Positions 33,980 through 43,145 of a stretch of DNA of 64,000 nucleotides are shown in pieces (position 1 is the first letter of the stretch; each line of letters opens with the position of its first letter). The position numbers and the translations under genes were made by a program. The DNA comes from Janibacter sp. A1S7 (GTDB taxonomy: Bacteria > Actinomycetota > Actinomycetes > Actinomycetales > Dermatophilaceae). The DNA lies in assembly GCF_037198315.1 (NCBI RefSeq), contig NZ_CP144913.1:2914001-2978000 (forward strand), read 5' to 3'. Below the pieces are notes generated by a model. That model was not told where the DNA came from. It was given only the letters and a program-made list of their open reading frames with translations, and ran no database searches.

Positions 33980-35641
33980 CCCCTCCCTGCGCCGGATCCC
34001 GAGCAGGGCGAGCGCGACGATCGCGCCGACGAGTGCGGCGCCGGCAGCGCCGAGGAAGACCGTGTGCACCTGCAGCAGCGCCGCGTCGAGCAACGCCCGG
34101 CCATCGGTCTGCTGCTCGGGTGTCATCGCGGCGACGGCCTCGTAGTACCGGTGCAGCCCGACCCCGGTGAGCAGGGCGAGACCGACGACCATCCCGACCA
34201 TCCGGGCCACCACGACGAGACTGCTCGCGGTGCCGTGGGCGTCCTGCGGCGAGTCGGCGAGCGCGGCGTCGTTGACCGGGGCGAGCGCCATGCCCAGCCC
34301 GAAGCCGACGAGCGCGAGCGTGATCGTCGCGGAGAGCTCCTCGAGCGAGCCCCGCTGCCACCCGGACATCACGACGAGGCCGCCCGCACCCAGGGCGAGC
34401 CCGAGGCCCGCGGACAGTCCGTCGCCGATCCAGCGCAGGATCCAGCCGCCGACGAGGGCGCCGACGGGCACGGCGAGGAGGAACTTCACCAGCTCCATGG
34501 CCGCCTCGGTCTGCGACCCGCCCGTCGTCAGCCGCGAGAAGAGGGGCACGTCGACGACGACCGCGACGAGCGCGACGCCGACGAGGAATGAGACGACCAG
34601 TGCCCACGGGGTGCGACCCCGGACGGTGCCGCGCGGCACGAGCGGGTTGTCGGCACGCCGGTGGCGCCAGACGTAGAGCCCGGCGCTGACGGCCGCGATC
34701 GGCAGGAGTGCGTAGCCGAGCGGGCCGACGACCTCGGTCTCCGGGTCGGCGGAGGCGAAGGTGAGGATGATGCACCCCAACGCGGTCCCGAGCAGGAGGG
34801 CGCCGGGTAGATCACTCACCCGCAGCGGCGGCCACCAGCGACCGCGCGTGATGACCACGAGCACGAGCAGCAGCACCGCCGTGACGGCCCCGATCGGGGT
34901 GAGCACCCGGCTGTCCCCGACGAGGGGCACGAAGGGGATGCCCAGCACGACGTCGGTCGCCAGCACGGCGGGCGCGGCGAGGGTGAGCCACAGCAGACCG
35001 ACGGCGACGACACCGAGCAGCGTCGGGGCGAAGGGGGGTCGACGCCTCTCCCCCGAGACCACGGCGATCGCGATGAAGAGCAGGACGCCGAGGAGGACGT
35101 TGAGCCAGAAGATCGCCCGCCAGTCCGCGACGACGAGGACGGCGGCGCCGAGGAGTGGGCCGAGGACGGAGCCGAGCTCCTGGACCGCGCCGACCATGCC
35201 CAACGGCATGCCGCGGCGCCCCGGCGGCCAGAGGTCGGCCACGAGGGCGAGTGTCGCGGGCACGAGCCCTCCCCCGCCGGCTCCCTGGACGATGCGACCG
35301 GCGACGAGGACGTCGAGGTCGACCGCCAGTGCGGTCACGCCGGAGCCGACGACGAAGACGACGAGGCAGCCCAGCAGGATCCGCGAGCGGGGGACCAGGT
35401 CGGCGAGGCGACCGATGAGCGGCAGGACGGCGACGTAGCCCAGGAGGAAGCCGGAGATGATCGGGGCGGCACGCTGGAGGTTGTCCAGACCCAGGCCGAC
35501 GCCGGCCATCATGTCGGTCAGCGCGAGGACGACGACGTAGGTGTCCGCCGCGGCCAGGGCGACGGCCGTGGAGGCCAGGGCAAGCAGCGTCCGGGGACGG
35601 GCTCCGAGCTGCGGGGACCTCTCTGCCGCAGAGGCACCCAT
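33941..35641 (-). CDS. MFS transporter, P55-like (14 helices)
   Basis: A 566-residue major facilitator transporter with about 14 helices. GRLADLVPRSRIL is the conserved loop 2-3 motif, and VQGAGGGGLVPA is in helix 5. The start ATG overlaps the stop of an LprG-type lipoprotein gene (TGATG). The same pair, lprG-P55 (Rv1411c-Rv1410c), in mycobacteria moves triacylglycerol or lipoglycans to the outer envelope and affects drug tolerance. The pairing here strongly suggests a homologous lipid exporter, although the substrate in a non-mycobacterial cell is unknown. The final 39 bp overlap the convergent hydrolase gene. Confidence 0.9.
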   Translation of the reverse strand: MGASAAERSPQLGARPRTLLALASTAVALAAADTYVVVLALTDMMAGVGLGLDNLQRAAPIISGFLLGYVAVLPLIGRLADLVPRSRILLGCLVVFVVGSGVTALAVDLDVLVAGRIVQGAGGGGLVPATLALVADLWPPGRRGMPLGMVGAVQELGSVLGPLLGAAVLVVADWRAIFWLNVLLGVLLFIAIAVVSGERRRPPFAPTLLGVVAVGLLWLTLAAPAVLATDVVLGIPFVPLVGDSRVLTPIGAVTAVLLLVLVVITRGRWWPPLRVSDLPGALLLGTALGCIILTFASADPETEVVGPLGYALLPIAAVSAGLYVWRHRRADNPLVPRGTVRGRTPWALVVSFLVGVALVAVVVDVPLFSRLTTGGSQTEAAMELVKFLLAVPVGALVGGWILRWIGDGLSAGLGLALGAGGLVVMSGWQRGSLEELSATITLALVGFGLGMALAPVNDAALADSPQDAHGTASSLVVVARMVGMVVGLALLTGVGLHRYYEAVAAMTPEQQTDGRALLDAALLQVHTVFLGAAGAALVGAIVALALLGIRRREGSGALARGFGVEE

Positions 35642-36336
35642 CACTTGGGTGCGCTGATCTCGACGTCCTTGCCGTAGTCCTTCAGGTCGAGGGCGAAGGT
35701 CGTCGGCTTCTCCTTGTAGAAGTCGCCGTTGATGATGACCGCGCGCAGCTCGCCGCTCTCCGGCTCGATGCCGTAGGTGACGTCGAACTCGGTGGCGGTC
35801 TCGCCGAGGTTGAACAGGCGCTGGATGTCCTTCGCCGGGACGGTGCCGGTGTACTCCTGCAGGACGGTCTTGCCGTCGCGCACCTGCTCGCCGACCTCCA
35901 CGTCGGTCGAGGTCGCCAGGATCTGGTCGACGCCGCTGCCGACGCGGAAGAACTCGGCCGGGTTGGGCGCGCCGAGGTCGGCCATGTCGACGGGGTTGAA
36001 GTCCTGGGTGAAGAAGGACATCCACGTCTTGGTGTCGACGGCGATGATCTCCACTCCGGCCGAGTTGCCGTTGATCACGCCGGTGACCTGACCGCGGAAC
36101 TTCGGGGTCGTCGCATCGATGATGCCCGACCCGGAGGCTGCGGAGACGCCGTTGCGGCCCTGGGGGATCGCCGACTGCTTGAGGTCGAAGGCGACGGTCC
36201 CCGCATCGACGAAGCTCTCCCGGGCCGTGGCGAGGGCCTCGTCGGGGGGTGTGGTCTCCTCGAAGACCGAGCACCCGCTGACCAGGGTCAGGGCGAGGGG
36301 GAGGCCGACCAGCACGGCACGTCGTCGCATGGGCAC
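35641..36336 (-). CDS. LppX/LprAFG-family lipoprotein (LprG-like)
   Basis: A 231-residue lipoprotein: signal peptide with Arg-rich start (MPMRRRAVLVG), lipobox VSGC (Cys22), then the LppX/LprG fold, a half-barrel with a lipid-binding pocket. Typical stretches are TVAFDLKQS, KFRGQVTGV and DLKDYGKDVEI at the C terminus. In mycobacteria LprG carries triacylated lipids and works with the P55 exporter encoded next, as here (TGATG overlap). It lies 3 bp after an FAD monooxygenase gene. Confidence 0.9.
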   Translation of the reverse strand: MPMRRRAVLVGLPLALTLVSGCSVFEETTPPDEALATARESFVDAGTVAFDLKQSAIPQGRNGVSAASGSGIIDATTPKFRGQVTGVINGNSAGVEIIAVDTKTWMSFFTQDFNPVDMADLGAPNPAEFFRVGSGVDQILATSTDVEVGEQVRDGKTVLQEYTGTVPAKDIQRLFNLGETATEFDVTYGIEPESGELRAVIINGDFYKEKPTTFALDLKDYGKDVEISAPK

Positions 36337-36339
36337 ACG

Positions 36340-37392
36340 CTAGCCCGTGGGTGGGCGTTGCTGGGGCAGCGCGCGCACCACGTGATCACGCACACGGGCA
36401 AGCCGTCTCGTCGTCGCCGTCCGCAGGGCCACCGACGAGGCCGCACGCAGCACCTGGGTCGTGGCGTGCCGCCGCCTGTGGAAGGCGGGGGACGCCCCCT
36501 TCGCGCCGTGGTGGTGGAGCATCCGCGCGAGGACATCGGCGTCACGGATGGCCTCGTTGGCCCCGCGCCCGAGGTTGGGCGCCATCCCGTGCGCGGCGTC
36601 ACCGATGAGCACGAGGCCCCCGACGGCACTGCGCCGCAGGGGCGGCGCGAGCAGGATGCGCTGGACATCCGCGTCAGGCCCGGCACCGGCGAGGACCCGC
36701 TGGAGAAGGGGGTCCCAGTCGCCGAACCGGCGGGTCACCAGGGCCAGGGCCTCGTCGAGGGGCGGGGCCTGGAGACCCGGGTCGGGTTGATCGGCGCGAA
36801 CGGCACAGAACCATGCCGCACCGTGCGGACCGGGTGTCACCCCGAAGACACCGCCGGGACCCCACCACTCGGTCGGGCCCTGCGGTCGTGGCCCGGGGAG
36901 GTGACCGCGCAGGGCGATCCAGTCGGTGACCACGGGAGCGGTCCCGGCGAAGGCGGTCTGTCGGCAGACCGAGCGCACCCCGTCGGCACCGACGACGAGG
37001 TCGGCGCCGACCTCGCTCGCGAGCGCGTCCGGGTCGGTGACCTCGCGGGTGAGGCGGGTGGCCGTGGTCGGCAGAGCCGCCTCGAGGGCGCCGACGATCT
37101 CGGGTCGCGGCGCGAAGCACAGCTGCGGCATGCGGTGCCGGACGAGCACCCCGCCGCGGGCGTCGCGCAGGGTCCCGTGATCGGACGTGACGGACGCGGT
37201 GCGGATCCGCTGCCCCACGCCGAGGCGGTCGAGGTCCGCCATCGCACCCCGCCACAGGGCAAGGACGGTCCCCGCCCCGGCGCGCTCCGGTCGCTCCTCG
37301 ACGAGCGTCACGCGGAAGCGGCACGGGTCGAGCGCCGCCGCCAGGGTCAGCCCGGCGATGCCGCCGCCGACGACGAGCACGTGCTCGGTCAT
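36340..37392 (-). CDS. FAD-dependent monooxygenase
   Basis: A 350-residue PHBH-type flavoprotein hydroxylase. The N-terminal dinucleotide fold is VVGGGIAGLTLAAAL with Glu at the end of strand 2 (LVEERPERAGAG), the DG motif is LVVGADGVRS, and the second FAD motif is LIGDAAHGMAPNLGRGANE. It would hydroxylate an aromatic or polyketide-like molecule using NAD(P)H and oxygen. It is the first gene of a unit with the LprG-like lipoprotein and MFS exporter, an unexpected companion for a lipid exporter. Divergent from the acyl-CoA dehydrogenase genes. Confidence 0.9.
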   Translation of the reverse strand: MTEHVLVVGGGIAGLTLAAALDPCRFRVTLVEERPERAGAGTVLALWRGAMADLDRLGVGQRIRTASVTSDHGTLRDARGGVLVRHRMPQLCFAPRPEIVGALEAALPTTATRLTREVTDPDALASEVGADLVVGADGVRSVCRQTAFAGTAPVVTDWIALRGHLPGPRPQGPTEWWGPGGVFGVTPGPHGAAWFCAVRADQPDPGLQAPPLDEALALVTRRFGDWDPLLQRVLAGAGPDADVQRILLAPPLRRSAVGGLVLIGDAAHGMAPNLGRGANEAIRDADVLARMLHHHGAKGASPAFHRRRHATTQVLRAASSVALRTATTRRLARVRDHVVRALPQQRPPTG

Positions 37393-37527
37393 GTACGCGT
37401 CGCCTCGAGGTGCATGGCGTCATCCTCCTCTCCCGCGTCCTCACCGGGCGACCGCCGGCAACCGTTGCGGAGCCCGGCCCGTGGGCGGGGGTGTTCACCA
37501 GCCGCACCCCGCACTACGTTGGCCGTC

Positions 37528-38703
37528 ATGCACCTGCGCCTCTCGTCGGACGACGCCGCATTCCAGCAACGGATGCGCACCTACTTCACCACCGAGTTCC
37601 CCCAGGACCTGCGCGAGAAGGTCCTCGCCGGCGCCACCGTGGAGCCGGAGGACTTCCGCCGCAGCCAAGCGGCCCTCGACGAGGCCGGTCTGGCCGTGCC
37701 GAACTGGCCGACGCAGTGGGGCGGTCGGGACTGGAGCACTCTCCAGATGCACATCTGGAACAGCGAGCTCCAAGCGGCGGGTGTGCCACCGCCGTTGCCC
37801 TTCAACACCTCGATGGTCGGGCCGGTGATCGCCGCCTTCGGGTCCGAGGAGCTCAAGGCCCGGTTCCTGCCGAGGACGGCCAGTCTGGACATCTGGTGGT
37901 GCCAGGGCTTCTCCGAGCCGGGCGCCGGCTCCGACCTCGCCTCGCTGCGCACGACCGCCGTCCGCGACGGTGACGACTACGTCGTCAACGGACAGAAGAC
38001 GTGGACCACGCTCGGCCAGCACGCCGACTGGATGTTCGCACTCGTACGCACCGACCCGGACGCGCCGAAGAAGCAGGTCGGCATCTCCTTCATCCTGCTG
38101 GACATGCGCAGCGAGGGTGTGACGATCCGACCGATCCGCACGCTCGACGGTGGGGTCGAGGTCAACGAGGTCTTCTTCGACGACGTCCGTGTCCCGGCCG
38201 AGCAGCTCGTGGGCGAGGAGAACCGCGGCTGGGACTACGCGAAGTTCCTGCTGGGCAACGAGCGGGTCGGCGTCGCGAGCACGGGCCTGATCAAACGGTG
38301 GCTCGCCGACCTGAAGGACCACGCAGGCCAGGTCAGGTGCGGCGAGGGGACCCTCGTGGACGATCCCGCCATCGGCGCTCGCCTCGCCGAGCTCGAGGCC
38401 GAGCTGATGGCGATCGAGCTGACGGCCGTGCGGGTCTCCGGTGGCTCGACCGACGGTCGTCCCGACCCGGCCTCGTCCATCCTCAAGCTCTGCGGGTCCG
38501 AGCTGCAGCAGGACGTCCTCGAGCTGGCCGTGGACATCAGCGGCCCGATGGCCCTGGCCTGGGACGGGCTCGAGTCGGTCCCGCAATGGGCGAGCTCGAG
38601 CGTGCCCACCTACCTCAACTACCGCAAGGCGACGATCTACGGCGGATCCAGCGAGGTCCAGCGCGGCATCGTCGCAGCGACCATCCTCGGACTGAAGGGC
38701 TGA
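37528..38703 (+). CDS. Acyl-CoA dehydrogenase, alpha-type subunit
   Basis: A 391-residue FAD enzyme of the acyl-CoA dehydrogenase family. WWCQGFSEPGAGSDLASL is the FAD and substrate signature, and YGGSSEVQRGIVA the C-terminal FAD-binding signature. ATG 37528 follows -10-like TACGTT (37515-37520) at 7 bases, so it may be leaderless. A second, smaller acyl-CoA dehydrogenase gene starts 2 bp after the stop. Such unlike pairs form alpha2-beta2 enzymes in actinobacteria (FadE pairs acting on steroid side chains or bulky acyl-CoAs). Confidence 0.93.
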   Translation: MHLRLSSDDAAFQQRMRTYFTTEFPQDLREKVLAGATVEPEDFRRSQAALDEAGLAVPNWPTQWGGRDWSTLQMHIWNSELQAAGVPPPLPFNTSMVGPVIAAFGSEELKARFLPRTASLDIWWCQGFSEPGAGSDLASLRTTAVRDGDDYVVNGQKTWTTLGQHADWMFALVRTDPDAPKKQVGISFILLDMRSEGVTIRPIRTLDGGVEVNEVFFDDVRVPAEQLVGEENRGWDYAKFLLGNERVGVASTGLIKRWLADLKDHAGQVRCGEGTLVDDPAIGARLAELEAELMAIELTAVRVSGGSTDGRPDPASSILKLCGSELQQDVLELAVDISGPMALAWDGLESVPQWASSSVPTYLNYRKATIYGGSSEVQRGIVAATILGLKG

Positions 38704-38705
38704 CC

Positions 38706-39794
38706 ATGGATTTCACCCCCACCGACGAGCAGCAGGCCCTCGGGCAGGCCGTCAGCGGCGCACTACGGCGACACGGCTCCCCGGCGGCGGAGCGTGGCGC
38801 GTCGGCGGCGCCGGCCGTCCACGATCCCGCGCTGTGGGATGCGCTCGTGGAGATCGGCGTCCCCGGCCTGACCTGGCCCGAGGACGACGGCGGCGTGGGC
38901 GCAGGCGTCGCGGACCTCGCGGCCGCGGCCACCGAGCTCGGGCGGTCCGGACTGCAGGCGCCACTGGCCGAGACCGTGGCTGCAGGGGCCCTCGTCCGCG
39001 CCCTGGCCCCGGACGACCTCCGGAGGGAGATCCTCGGCGGCCTGACCGACGGGAGCGTGCTGGCGATCCCTGCCCTGTCCGAGCCATTGCGTGCGTGGTC
39101 CCCCACCCCGGTGGATGTCACGGCGACCGCTTCGGGCGACGAGTGGTCCCTCACCGGGACGAAGGCTCCGGTGCGGTACGCACCGGCAGCGACGCACCTC
39201 CTGGTGACCGCCGCCACGGATGCCGGTACCGGGGTCTTCCTCGTCCCGCAGTCGGGCGCCACGACGGAGGAGGTCGCGTTCGACGCCACACCGGCGACCG
39301 TGCTCGCCCGGGGCGAGCGGGCAGAGGCGGCCCTGCGCGAGGCCCTGGCCGTCGGTGGTGTCGTCCTGTGCGCCGAAGCGATCGGCGCGATGGACGAGGC
39401 CCTGCGGCTGACCACGACGTACCTGACGGAGCGCACCCAGTTCGGCCGTCCCCTGGCCAGCTTCCAGGCGCTCACCCACCGGGCCGCTGACATGTACGCC
39501 CGGCTCGAGCTGGCCCGCAGCGCGACCCTGTTCGCCGCGATGGTGGCCGACGAGCAGCCGCTGGACACCGACGCGGTCCTGCGCGCTCGGGTCGTCGTCG
39601 ACTCGGCTGCCCGTCTGGCCGGCCAGGAGGCCATCCAGATGCACGGCGGTATCGGCGTCACCGCCGAGCACCCGGTCGGCCACCTCACCGCGCGGCTGAC
39701 CACGATCACCCGCACGTGGGGTGACCGCCGCTCGCACCTCGCCGAGCTGGCCGGCCGCATCGGCGATCACGACGACGTCACCATCCTCGGCTGA
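38706..39794 (+). CDS. Acyl-CoA dehydrogenase, beta-type subunit
   Basis: A 362-residue acyl-CoA dehydrogenase-like protein immediately downstream of the first (2 bp gap), and probably its heteromer partner. The C-terminal domain has TQFGRPLASFQALTHRAADM and QMHGGIGVTAEHP. The region normally holding the middle-domain signature is degenerate, as in the non-catalytic subunits of FadE26-FadE27 type complexes. It was annotated by order, size and motifs. The substrate, perhaps a steroid or branched acyl-CoA, is inferred only from the heteromer class. Confidence 0.92.
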   Translation: MDFTPTDEQQALGQAVSGALRRHGSPAAERGASAAPAVHDPALWDALVEIGVPGLTWPEDDGGVGAGVADLAAAATELGRSGLQAPLAETVAAGALVRALAPDDLRREILGGLTDGSVLAIPALSEPLRAWSPTPVDVTATASGDEWSLTGTKAPVRYAPAATHLLVTAATDAGTGVFLVPQSGATTEEVAFDATPATVLARGERAEAALREALAVGGVVLCAEAIGAMDEALRLTTTYLTERTQFGRPLASFQALTHRAADMYARLELARSATLFAAMVADEQPLDTDAVLRARVVVDSAARLAGQEAIQMHGGIGVTAEHPVGHLTARLTTITRTWGDRRSHLAELAGRIGDHDDVTILG

Positions 39795-39838
39795 GCCACA
39801 CCACGGCCCCGGCCCGGCCACACGACACAGGAGGCGCG

Positions 39839-40273
39839 ATGAGCACAGCTCACGTCGATCCGAGCAGGGAGGCATTCGACCTGTTCAAGTCGCTCCCGCG
39901 CGACGAACCGATCCAGATGCTCAACCTGATCCGCTACCGGGAGAAGGCGTCCTACCCCGCGGATCACGACAACGCCGGGAAGGACTGGAGCGGGGCCGAT
40001 GCCTACCGCGAGTACGGCCGGACGAGCGGTCCCGTCCTCCAGCGTGTCGGTGGACAGATCATCTGGCGCGGCAAACCCCAGGTCACCCTGACCGGGCCGC
40101 CCGAGGAGAGGTGGGATGCCGGATTCATCGCCGAGTACCCCTCTGCCGCAGCCTTCTTCGCGATGATCACGGACGAGGAGTACCAGCGAGCGGTGATCAA
40201 CCGAACGGCTGCGGTCGCGGACAGCCGACTGATCAGGTTCGATCCGCGTGAGGGAGGGGCAGCCTTCGCCTGA
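39839..40273 (+). CDS. DUF1330 domain protein
   Basis: A 144-residue protein of the dimeric alpha/beta-barrel DUF1330 type. Typical features are the start of strand 1 IQMLNLIRYREKA, GGQIIWRGKPQVTL and a strand-helix unit AGFIAEYPSAAAFFAMITDEEY. GGAG-like CAGGAGG lies upstream of ATG 39839. The family has no settled activity. It is downstream of the acyl-CoA dehydrogenase pair on the same strand (44 bp gap) and ends 13 bp from the convergent mechanosensitive channel gene. Confidence 0.85.
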   Translation: MSTAHVDPSREAFDLFKSLPRDEPIQMLNLIRYREKASYPADHDNAGKDWSGADAYREYGRTSGPVLQRVGGQIIWRGKPQVTLTGPPEERWDAGFIAEYPSAAAFFAMITDEEYQRAVINRTAAVADSRLIRFDPREGGAAFA

Positions 40274-40286
40274 GCCGTCTCGCCGG

Positions 40287-41609
40287 TCAGTCGTGCGGAG
40301 TCAGGGGCTGCGAGGGGGGCGCAGGGGCGGCAATCTCCATCGAGGGATTGGACAGGAGCACCTCGTGCTCGGCAAAGGAATCGAGGATCCGGCGGTAGGT
40401 GGCACTGCGCACATTGCCCAGACCCTGCTCCGGGTCGGAGATCCAGAACCGCAGTTCGTGGGTGACTCCGTTGTCGGCCACGGCCGTGATGCGAGCCCGG
40501 GGGGGCGGCTCGGCGAGAACTCGCTCGTGGCCCCGCGCGGCGTCCACCATGAGCCGTTGGACGAGGTCGTAGTCACTGCCGATCATGACGCTGATCGGCA
40601 TGCGCAGCCGCACGCGATGCTGCTCGTACCCCCAGTTCTCGACGCGTTCCGTCAGGAGGGTCTCGTTGGGGATGAGGTGTACCTTGCCGTCGCGGGTGAG
40701 TACCGAGACGGCGCGCGTACCGACCTTCGTGACCTCGCCCGCGACGTCGGCCGTGTCGATGACGATCGTGTCGCCCGGTTTCACGGACCGGTCCGACAAC
40801 AGCACGATGCCGGCCGTGAAGTTGGAGACGACCTTCTGCAGACCGAAGCCCAGGCCCACGCCGAGCGTTCCGGAGAAGATCGACAGCGCCGCGGTGTTGA
40901 TACCGGCCAGGTCGATGGCCACGAAGACGGCCACGGCGCTGAGGATGATCATCGTCAGCTTTTCGGCCAGTTCACGCTGCGATGCGTCGAGAGTGGTGCG
41001 GGAGTGGATCACCGTGCGAGCCACCCGGTCGAGCACCTTGACCGTCGCATAGAGCGCGAGGATCCCAACGGCGAAGTTCAGCAGATCCAGCAGCGAGACG
41101 TCCATGGAGCCGAGGGTGAAGGAGACCGCATCGAGGGAGTCCCCGATGACATCCAGCCGCTCGTAGCGTCGGGAGATCGTCACTGCGGCAACCACGACGG
41201 CCGCGGCTCGCGCGACCGACCTGGCCCCGAAGACCCCTGCCACGATGAAGTAGACGGACAACCCGACGGCGACGGTGATCGCGACGTCGAAGGCGAACTC
41301 CGCGTAGGCCGGCCACGCCCCCACGGCTGCGACGAACGACAGCAGGACCCCTGCCGACGCCTGACCGAATCCCTTGGCCAAGCGGGTGCTGTCGAGTTGG
41401 TCCCTCTCGCGTCCCGGCGCCACACGGTCGGCGAGCATCTCCAGCCACGTCCGAATCCACCGCCACACGATCCAGCCGGCGACGAGGGCGAGGGCACCGA
41501 TGACGATCGCCGCAGCGAGCGGAGCCAATTCGGCCTCCTGCAGCGGCGGGAGACCGAGGAAGTCCCCCACCCACTCAGCGGCGGCGAAGTCACCTGAGCT
41601 TGATGCCAT
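40287..41609 (-). CDS. MscS-family mechanosensitive ion channel
   Basis: A 440-residue channel protein with four or five N-terminal helices, a pore-lining glycine- and alanine-rich helix (GTLGVGLGFGLQKVVSNFTAG) and the cytoplasmic beta domain (VKPGDTIVIDTADVAGEVTKVG, then IPNETLL). It is longer at the N terminus than E. coli MscS (286 residues). It releases solutes during osmotic down-shock. ATG 41609 (MASSSGDF) is preferred to ATG 41651. No promoter stands out. Confidence 0.9.
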   Translation of the reverse strand: MASSSGDFAAAEWVGDFLGLPPLQEAELAPLAAAIVIGALALVAGWIVWRWIRTWLEMLADRVAPGRERDQLDSTRLAKGFGQASAGVLLSFVAAVGAWPAYAEFAFDVAITVAVGLSVYFIVAGVFGARSVARAAAVVVAAVTISRRYERLDVIGDSLDAVSFTLGSMDVSLLDLLNFAVGILALYATVKVLDRVARTVIHSRTTLDASQRELAEKLTMIILSAVAVFVAIDLAGINTAALSIFSGTLGVGLGFGLQKVVSNFTAGIVLLSDRSVKPGDTIVIDTADVAGEVTKVGTRAVSVLTRDGKVHLIPNETLLTERVENWGYEQHRVRLRMPISVMIGSDYDLVQRLMVDAARGHERVLAEPPPRARITAVADNGVTHELRFWISDPEQGLGNVRSATYRRILDSFAEHEVLLSNPSMEIAAPAPPSQPLTPHD

Positions 41610-41759
41610 GGTGCATATTGGCACAGTCGGCATCCCCAGCCGGGGGATCACGCCCGCGCCAGCGACCGTCGGCCGCTGGCGCTGGGTAGGACGAAGTCAT
41701 CTGATCACCGACCCGCAGGACGGCAGCGCGCAGACCGTCTCGGCGGTCCTCGATCGTCC

Positions 41760-42911
41760 TCAGTAGCGGAAGATCGCGGCGACCTCACTGTCGGGCACCA
41801 CGGATTGCGAGGTCGCGTACACCTGACCACTGGTGTTCAGCGTCGCGATCGCTGCGGCGTCGACGAGTTCACAATCGGCGTAGCGATCATCGGCACCCAG
41901 CTGCACGACCGGCAGGGTGGTGTCCTCGACGCCCTCCCAGCACCACGGGTCGGCCTGGACGAAGAGCGTCTCGACCCGGCCCTCGGCGGCCGCCTGCGCG
42001 ATGGTCTGCAGGTCAGCAGACACGCGCCCGGTCCCGTGCAGCTCGTGGAACCGCTCGATCACCCGGGACCGCTGCGCGCGCAGCCGCTGCTCGATCAGTG
42101 GCCACGCCAGCTCGTGCAGCGTCTCGGGCGCGAGCTGATCGGGGTTGCGCTCGACGACGTCCTCGACCAGATGGGGGTAGCGGTTGACCTCCCGGTAGGT
42201 TGCGACGACCTGGTCGAGGCCGACGAGCACCATCGGAGAGGTCTGGCCCACCAGTACGTCACGCAGGCCGGTCGAGACCGAGCGCAGGAAACGCTCGATC
42301 TCGACGCTCTTGTGGTGGTCATCGCCGGCGCCGTGCCCGTAGAACACCGCCGGTCCGCCCCGACCGGCGTTCGCGGCGGGTCGGGCCATCGCATCGGAGC
42401 GCGGCTCCTGCGGCTCCACGGCCTCGGCGAGACTGGTGGGCACCTCGTCCAGCCGCACCTCCTCGACCGTGTTGCGACTGCCCTCCATCAGACGGGTCTC
42501 CCGCTGGCTCAGGGCCAGCAGCAGGAAGTGCTCGTCGCCGGAGAGCATGCGCAGCATGGGGCCGAGCACCAGATGGTCACCCACGGTCGCCAGGGCCGGC
42601 AGCGACGCCGGCACCCGGAAGGTCCGCTCCCACCCCGGCCGCAGGAACATCGCCAGGCCGTCGCTCATGTACTGCCACGCCATGTCGTCGGCGTGGAGGC
42701 GGCGCGCTGGAGCGAGCAGGGCCTCGATGTCCGGGCGGCGCAGCCGACCGACGAGCGCGGCCTCCACACCGTCGACGAGGTTCTTCCATGCCAGACGGTC
42801 CGCCTCGACACCGCGACCGAAGCGGTGGGTCGGCATGAAGAGGGAAACCTGGGAGTCACCGCCCTCGGGCTCGGCCAGCAGGTCGATGTCCGCGCGTGTC
42901 ACCAGATCCAT
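41760..42911 (-). CDS. baeRF-family (bacterial eRF1-like) protein
   Basis: A 383-residue protein resembling the baeRF3 type of bacterial relatives of archaeal/eukaryotic release factor eRF1. It opens with the family-like DIDLLAEPEGGDSQVSLFMPTHRFG, followed by LLALSQRETRLMEG, FYGHGAGDDHHKSVEIERF and a C-terminal VETLFVQADPW. Their function is not established; ribosome-related stress roles have been suggested. AGGAGG (42917-42922) lies 5 bases before ATG 42911, and TATGGT (42935-42940) may be the -10 element. The clpB remnant begins right behind this promoter. Confidence 0.82.
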   Translation of the reverse strand: MDLVTRADIDLLAEPEGGDSQVSLFMPTHRFGRGVEADRLAWKNLVDGVEAALVGRLRRPDIEALLAPARRLHADDMAWQYMSDGLAMFLRPGWERTFRVPASLPALATVGDHLVLGPMLRMLSGDEHFLLLALSQRETRLMEGSRNTVEEVRLDEVPTSLAEAVEPQEPRSDAMARPAANAGRGGPAVFYGHGAGDDHHKSVEIERFLRSVSTGLRDVLVGQTSPMVLVGLDQVVATYREVNRYPHLVEDVVERNPDQLAPETLHELAWPLIEQRLRAQRSRVIERFHELHGTGRVSADLQTIAQAAAEGRVETLFVQADPWCWEGVEDTTLPVVQLGADDRYADCELVDAAAIATLNTSGQVYATSQSVVPDSEVAAIFRY

Positions 42912-42947
42912 GAAGTCCTCCTGAACTCATCCCCACCATAGGCGGGG

Positions 42948-43060
42948 AGGTCAAGGGCCGGACGACGTCGACGGACGAGCCGTCACGCGCGCACCGGACA
43001 GCAGCGAGGTGGCCGGACGGTCCCCGACCTCCTTCTGCACCGGACGGCGAAGGGGGGTGC
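42948..43060 (-). pseudogene. Decayed fragment of the clpB 3' end
   Basis: Read on the minus strand, this stretch matches the C-terminal codons of clpB (53467-53544). The reading frame gives PLRRPVQKEVGDRPATSLLSG, where intact clpB has [21 protein letters not shown]. About 82 of 87 bases agree over the best part, with one single-base deletion that shifts the frame before the C terminus. No start codon or other clpB part is present. It has the same orientation as clpB, about 10.5 kb away, and the glycan locus lies exactly between the two, which suggests the fragment marks the left junction of an insertion. Confidence 0.85.
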
Positions 43061-43145
43061 TCCTTGGGCCGTGTCGAAGCGTGTTCACCGACGGACGATC
43101 CGTGCTCGTGGATTTCACGGCGTCAGGCCGGCCGACCGGCCGCCG

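Noticed and set aside
36358..37527. A long plus-strand open frame running upstream of the first acyl-CoA dehydrogenase gene
   Set aside because: It is antisense to the FAD monooxygenase gene, has no domain content, and a family-typical start is present at 37528.
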